Below, one piece after another: positions 4,969 through 8,072 of a stretch of DNA of 8,072 nt. A model generated the notes under the pieces. The model worked only from the letters and a program-made list of their open reading frames with translations. It was not told the origin of the DNA and ran no database searches. A program made the translations under genes and the position numbers. Position 1 is the first letter of the stretch; each line of letters begins with the position of its first letter. The stretch is from an uncultured Actinoplanes sp. (GTDB lineage: Bacteria > Actinomycetota > Actinomycetes > Mycobacteriales > Micromonosporaceae). Location: NCBI GenBank assembly GCA_934667465.1, contig CAKUMG010000223.1, forward strand, positions 1 to 8,072, given 5' to 3'.

Positions 4969-5886
4969 TCATCGGACGTGGAGGCTCCACAGGGAGACGC
5001 CGTACTGGGAGCCGGGCCGGCGGGTGGTCGACAGGCGCACCCAGCGCGCCGGTGCCGGGCCGATCGACGTCGTGATCAGGCCTTCGCGGCCCGGGATGCC
5101 GCTCTTCGCCGCCTTCCAGGACTTGCCGTCGGTGGAGAGGTCGATCCGGTACTGGGACGGGTGGGCGTGCTCCCACAGCACCTCGACCGACCTGATCGAC
5201 CAGACCGCGCCCAGGTCGACGGCGATCCATTCGCCGTCCTGCCACGCGCTGCCCCAGCGGGTGGTGTCGTCGCCGTCGACGGCCATGGTGGCCTCGAAGT
5301 GGCCGGCTTCGGCGCCGGACCTGGTGACGGGGCGGTTCAGGGCCAGGTCGGCTCCTGTTCCGGGCTTGCCGGTGGCCTTCGGTCTCGCGGCGGCCTTGCC
5401 CGTGGCCGGCCGCTCTGACGGCGAGCGCGAGGGTGTGGGCGAGGCCGAGGCGGAACGCGACGGCGCGGCGGACACCGGCGTGGTGGACGGCGAACCGATG
5501 GCCGGCTGAGGTGCGGCGGAGACGGGGACCGGCACATCCGGCCCTCCGCCGCCGGAGAGCGGCATGCCCGCGGGGCTCGACGTGGCCGCCGGCGCCTTCT
5601 CCACGGCCAGCCAGAACGGCACCGCGATCGCCCCGGCCACCAGCAGCCCCACCGGCGCCAGCAGCCACCGCCGCCGCCACCACGAGTCCGGGGAAGGGGA
5701 GGGGGATGGCGCGGGCGGCGGGGACGGGGCCGGCGGCGCAGGAGAGTCAACGGAAGCTTCCCGCTTGCGGAACTGTGGCCGCGACCCCTCGGCCACCTTG
5801 CCCTGCCCGACGATCCCGGACAGGTTGGACGGCCGCCGCCGCTGCGGCGGCATCGCCCCGTCCTCTGCCGGCTCATTGCCATTCAT
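4969..5886 (-). CDS. Single-pass membrane protein with extracellular discoidin (F5/8 type C) domain
   Basis: The protein has 305 residues. A basic N-terminal part (RRRPSNLSG, QFRKRE) is followed by a Pro/Ser/Ala run at 49-67. One membrane segment lies at about 74-95 (LLAPVGLLVAGAIAVPFWLAV), with WWRRR before it placing the N-terminus inside by the positive-inside rule. An outside linker rich in Pro, Ser, Thr and Ala (about 98-178) leads to a C-terminal discoidin-like domain (about 179-305). Its landmarks are LALNRPVTRSG, AVDGDDTTRWGS, WIAVDLGA, YRIDLSTDGKSW and RWVRLS. Discoidin domains usually bind sugars or other cell-surface ligands, but the ligand here is unknown and no catalytic domain is present. 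The ATG at 5886 has no clear SD; ATG 5853 (MPPQRRRPS), with AGGA upstream, is a real alternative. The upstream start at 5976 is unlikely. Confidence 0.85.
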   Translation of the reverse strand: MNGNEPAEDGAMPPQRRRPSNLSGIVGQGKVAEGSRPQFRKREASVDSPAPPAPSPPPAPSPSPSPDSWWRRRWLLAPVGLLVAGAIAVPFWLAVEKAPAATSSPAGMPLSGGGGPDVPVPVSAAPQPAIGSPSTTPVSAAPSRSASASPTPSRSPSERPATGKAAARPKATGKPGTGADLALNRPVTRSGAEAGHFEATMAVDGDDTTRWGSAWQDGEWIAVDLGAVWSIRSVEVLWEHAHPSQYRIDLSTDGKSWKAAKSGIPGREGLITTSIGPAPARWVRLSTTRRPGSQYGVSLWSLHVR

Positions 5887-6062
5887 GACGTAGAGGTGTA
5901 CCAGACCCGGTCGGCACCGTCCTCTCCGGACCGGCGCCCTGAGCTGCTCAAACGCCGCGCAGGCTGCCGGAACCACCGCGACCCGGCCACCGGGTGATCA
6001 AACAACGAGCACCCGGCGAACACCCGGCCCCGGCGCAGAAGACGCCCCGCGAGCAGATCAGG

Positions 6063-6995
6063 TCAGCGGAGCAGGCGCCGCCGCAGCCGCCGCGCGAGCA
6101 CCCGGTCGCGGGTCACCCGCAGGAACTCGCCCATCCGGTTGACCGCCCCGTCGCCGGTGACGAGCAGCTCCCCGACGTACGCCGAGGCGCGATCCATGAC
6201 CAGCAGCGCCCGCCGCAGGTCCTCGTCCTCGTCGCGCAGCTCCCACAGCCGCACCCCCTGCTCCCAGGCGTGCGCGCGGGTGGCCGAGACCAGCACCCGC
6301 TGGCTCCAGTCGTCGAGGTCGCCGGCCAGGGCGTCGATGCGCAGGTGCCACCGGGTCGAGTAGCGGCGCCGCAGCGTCGGGATCTCCTCGTAGAAGATCT
6401 TGTTGATGAGCAGGTAGTCGGGGTGGATCTCCTCGGTCGGCGGGGTCCCGAGCCGGTCCCACGTGGCGACCAGGGCGAGCGCGAGGTCGTGGTTGATGTG
6501 CGCGTTGACGCCGAGGACGGCCGCGGCGAGCTTGCTGACCGCCTCGTCCTGGGCGCGCCGGAAGAGCACCTCCCACGCGTCGGGCGTGTTGAGGTCCTCC
6601 TCGCCCCAGAGCCGCAGCGCCTCGAAGTAGCGCTTGGCGAACTCGACGTCGAGCAGCTCGAGGAACGCCGGGTCGTGCACCCGGGGCCCGCCGAGCGACT
6701 TCGCGACCCGGTCGGTGATCGTGTGGTAGAGCGAGTTGAACGCGGCCACCCGGTTGCTGGCCGGCGGCGGCAGCAAATCCATGATCTTCTGGGTACGACT
6801 GAGCATGGCGAGCACCTCGCCGATGGTGTTCGGCGGGCTGGCGCACAGCTCGGCCATCTCCTCGCGGGCCGGCTCCCAGCCCCCTCCGCGCGGCACGAGG
6901 CCCGGCTCGTCCCCCGCGATCCGGAGCCGCTCGGTGCGCAGCAGCCCGGCGCTGCTCTCCACGTCGCCCCGGTCGAACGCGACTGTTGCTGTCAT
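6063..6995 (-). CDS. DUF5995 family protein
   Basis: The protein has 310 residues, mostly predicted helix, with no signal peptide or membrane segment. It shows the DUF5995 landmarks: TIGEVLAMLS (57-66), AAFNSLYHTITDRV (84-97), HDPAFLELLDVEFAKRYFEAL (107 onward) and VNAHINHDLALAL (153-165). Conserved His91, His107, His156, His159 and Asp160 lie on helices and could bind metal, but the family has no assigned function that I can name. The first about 50 residues precede the family core. The C-terminus is very basic (RVLARRLRRRLLR). The ATG at 6995 was chosen because GAGGGGG lies about seven bases upstream. A GTG directly before it, or an open frame to 7091, would add residues of biased composition. 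The 206-base gap to the ligand gene upstream argues for a separate promoter. Confidence 0.82.
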   Translation of the reverse strand: MTATVAFDRGDVESSAGLLRTERLRIAGDEPGLVPRGGGWEPAREEMAELCASPPNTIGEVLAMLSRTQKIMDLLPPPASNRVAAFNSLYHTITDRVAKSLGGPRVHDPAFLELLDVEFAKRYFEALRLWGEEDLNTPDAWEVLFRRAQDEAVSKLAAAVLGVNAHINHDLALALVATWDRLGTPPTEEIHPDYLLINKIFYEEIPTLRRRYSTRWHLRIDALAGDLDDWSQRVLVSATRAHAWEQGVRLWELRDEDEDLRRALLVMDRASAYVGELLVTGDGAVNRMGEFLRVTRDRVLARRLRRRLLR

Positions 6996-7017
6996 CACGG
7001 CCCCCTCGCCGACGCAC

Positions 7018-7068
7018 GGTGCACGCGCCCCCGCCGGTGCGCGAGGACGCCGGTGCGCAGGGCGCACC
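7018..7068. repeat. Cluster of GGTGC(A/G)C repeats upstream of the DUF5995 gene
   Basis: GGTGCAC (7018-7024), GGTGCGC (7036-7042) and GGTGCGC (7052-7058) recur at 18- and 16-base steps, and an inverted GCGCACC follows at 7062-7068. The last two form a perfect 7-bp hairpin with a three-base loop. The second and third sit in an 11-bp direct repeat CGCCGGTGCGC (7032-7042, 7048-7058). The cluster ends 23 bases before the DUF5995 start and could be an operator array or leader structure. High G+C makes chance likely. Confidence 0.35.
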
Positions 7069-7201
7069 CGCCGACCCGCGAAGGCCCCCACAAGCCATCA
7101 TCCGCGGAAACAAGCCGTGAAACGCGGGATCGGACCAGAGCACAGTGCACAGCCGCCGGACGGAAGTCCAGCGTGACGTTGGCAACCTGACAGTAAGAGA
7201 T

Positions 7202-8072
7202 TCAGCGGAGCCGGGCCTTCTGGACCTTTCCCATCGCATTGCGCGGCAGCTCGCCGACGAAGTGGACGGCCCGGGGGCGCTTGTGGGCGGCCAGCCGGGC
7301 GGCGACGAAGCCGATCAGGTCACCCTCGGTGACGGCGGAACCCCTGACCACGTACGCGGTGATCTGCTCGCCGAGATCGGGATGCGGCACGCCCACGACC
7401 GCCGCCTCGCGCACGGCGGGGTGCAGCAGCAGGGCGTCCTCGACCTCGCCGGCGCCGACCCGGTAGCCGCCCGTCTTGATCAGGTCGGTGGAGGCGCGCC
7501 CGACGATGCGGTGCCAGCCGTCCGCGCCGATCGTGGCGACGTCCCCGGTCGGGTACCAGCCGCCGGCCAGCGGATCGCCCCCGCCCAGGTAGCCGTCGAA
7601 GAGCGTCGCGCCCCGGACGTGCAGCTGCCCGATGCTCGTGCCGTCGTGCGGCACGGGCGCGCCGGCCTCGTCGGCCAGCCGGGTCTCGACGCCGCGCAGC
7701 GGGAGCCCGACGTGGCCGGCGCGGCGCTCGCCGTCGGCGCGGGCGCTGACGGTGATGAGCGTCTCGGTCATCCCGTACCGCTCGATCGGCTCCTGACCTG
7801 TCAATGCGGCGAGCTGGTCGAACACGGGCACGGGCAGCGGCGCGCTCCCGGAGACCAGCAGGCGGGCGCCGCGCAGCTCACGGGCGGCGGCGGGGTGCGC
7901 GCAGACGCGCGACCAGACGGTGGGCACGCCGAAGTAGAGACTGCCGCGCGCCGCGGCGTACGCGTCGGGGGTGGGCCTGCCGGTGTGCACCAGCCGCGAC
8001 CCGACGCGCAGCGGGCCGAGCACGCCCAGCACGAGCCCGTGCACGTGGTAGAGGGGCAGGCCGTGCACGAGC
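7202..8072 (-). CDS. MatB-like malonyl-CoA synthetase / acyl-CoA synthetase, C-terminal part
   Basis: The frame is open to the right edge, so the N-terminus with the ATP-binding STGTTG-type loop lies outside; 290 residues are visible. Adenylate-forming enzyme motifs appear in order: GLPLYHVHGLVLG, LFGVPT-like YFGVPTVW, LLVSGSAPLP, ERYGMTETL (A5), GWYPTGDVA (A7), DLIKTGGYRVGAGEVE (A8 hinge) and PRNAMGKVQK with the catalytic Lys (A10). The enzyme joins a carboxylic acid to CoA through an acyl-AMP intermediate in the cytoplasm. The run HVHGLVLGVLGPLR, the short GRP segment after it and IERYGMTETL closely resemble Streptomyces malonyl-CoA synthetase MatB as I remember it. That would supply malonyl- or methylmalonyl-CoA for fatty acid or polyketide synthesis. 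Substrate specificity is inference; family membership is not in doubt. Confidence 0.9.
   Translation of the reverse strand, partial: LVHGLPLYHVHGLVLGVLGPLRVGSRLVHTGRPTPDAYAAARGSLYFGVPTVWSRVCAHPAAARELRGARLLVSGSAPLPVPVFDQLAALTGQEPIERYGMTETLITVSARADGERRAGHVGLPLRGVETRLADEAGAPVPHDGTSIGQLHVRGATLFDGYLGGGDPLAGGWYPTGDVATIGADGWHRIVGRASTDLIKTGGYRVGAGEVEDALLLHPAVREAAVVGVPHPDLGEQITAYVVRGSAVTEGDLIGFVAARLAAHKRPRAVHFVGELPRNAMGKVQKARLR

Noticed and set aside
4190..5683. Long minus-strand open frame of 497 codons
   Set aside because: It covers hsp20, the terminator and part of the discoidin gene in a wrong frame, and its sequence is Gly/Arg/Val-rich without a domain.
5981..5995. Small hairpin ACCCGG-CCA-CCGGGT downstream of the DUF5995 stop
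   Set aside because: Only six base pairs with a three-base loop and 68 bases from the stop; too weak to call a terminator in GC-rich DNA.
5994..7190. Plus-strand open frame of 398 codons
   Set aside because: Antisense of the DUF5995 gene, which has clear family motifs, a good SD and a plausible start.
6058..7239. Minus-strand open frame of 393 codons
   Set aside because: Overlaps the DUF5995 gene in another frame and the end of the ligase gene; Arg/Gly/Ala-rich without motifs.
1..8072. CRISPR array, tRNA or insertion sequence
   Set aside because: No regularly spaced long repeats, no tRNA-like cloverleaf and no transposase-like frame were seen on either strand.

Overview
The window looks like chromosomal DNA of a high-GC actinomycete. 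Most of it is roughly 70-75% G+C, codons end mostly in G or C, a Tat and a Sec exported protein are present, and several proteins resemble actinomycete families (MatB-like ligase, DUF5995, small Cys-containing secreted protein). A Streptomyces/Micromonosporaceae-type host is plausible, but the genus cannot be fixed from sequence alone. No tRNA, rRNA, CRISPR array, transposase or integrase was found. No gene-free stretch exceeds about 210 bases.

Left part (1-1248): the N-terminal 416 residues of a long minus-strand protein of the Mrr-type restriction endonuclease class, cut by the window edge just as the nuclease domain begins. Sampled lines are only about 48-63% G+C, well below the rest of the window, which suggests acquired DNA.

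Second part (1378-2942): two exported proteins of unknown function face away from each other. On the minus strand is a 115-residue Sec-exported protein with four Cys; on the plus strand is a 334-residue Tat-exported protein made of six beta-propeller-like repeats. The leader of the small gene contains a nested palindrome that would hide its ribosome binding site.

Third part (3058-4967): a minus-strand PLP enzyme of the threonine-synthase-like group and a plus-strand Hsp20 chaperone diverge from a 196-base region. That region carries a CIRCE-type operator (HrcA site) overlapping candidate promoters for both directions, followed by a structured hsp20 leader with the potential to mask the Shine-Dalgarno sequence. 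The Hsp20 has an unusual C-terminal tail with three tandem heptapeptides. A strong hairpin ends hsp20 and serves the convergent gene beyond it.

Right part (4969-8072, all minus strand): a single-pass membrane protein with an external discoidin (F5/8C-like) domain, a DUF5995 protein, and the C-terminal 290 residues of a MatB-like acyl-CoA synthetase cut by the right edge. Gaps of about 175-205 bases suggest three separate transcription units rather than one operon.

The most interesting signals are the heat-shock control region (CIRCE plus possible RNA thermometer plus divergent PLP gene), the SD-masking palindrome before the small secreted protein, the six-repeat propeller with apparent end-to-end closure, and the low-GC Mrr-type gene.
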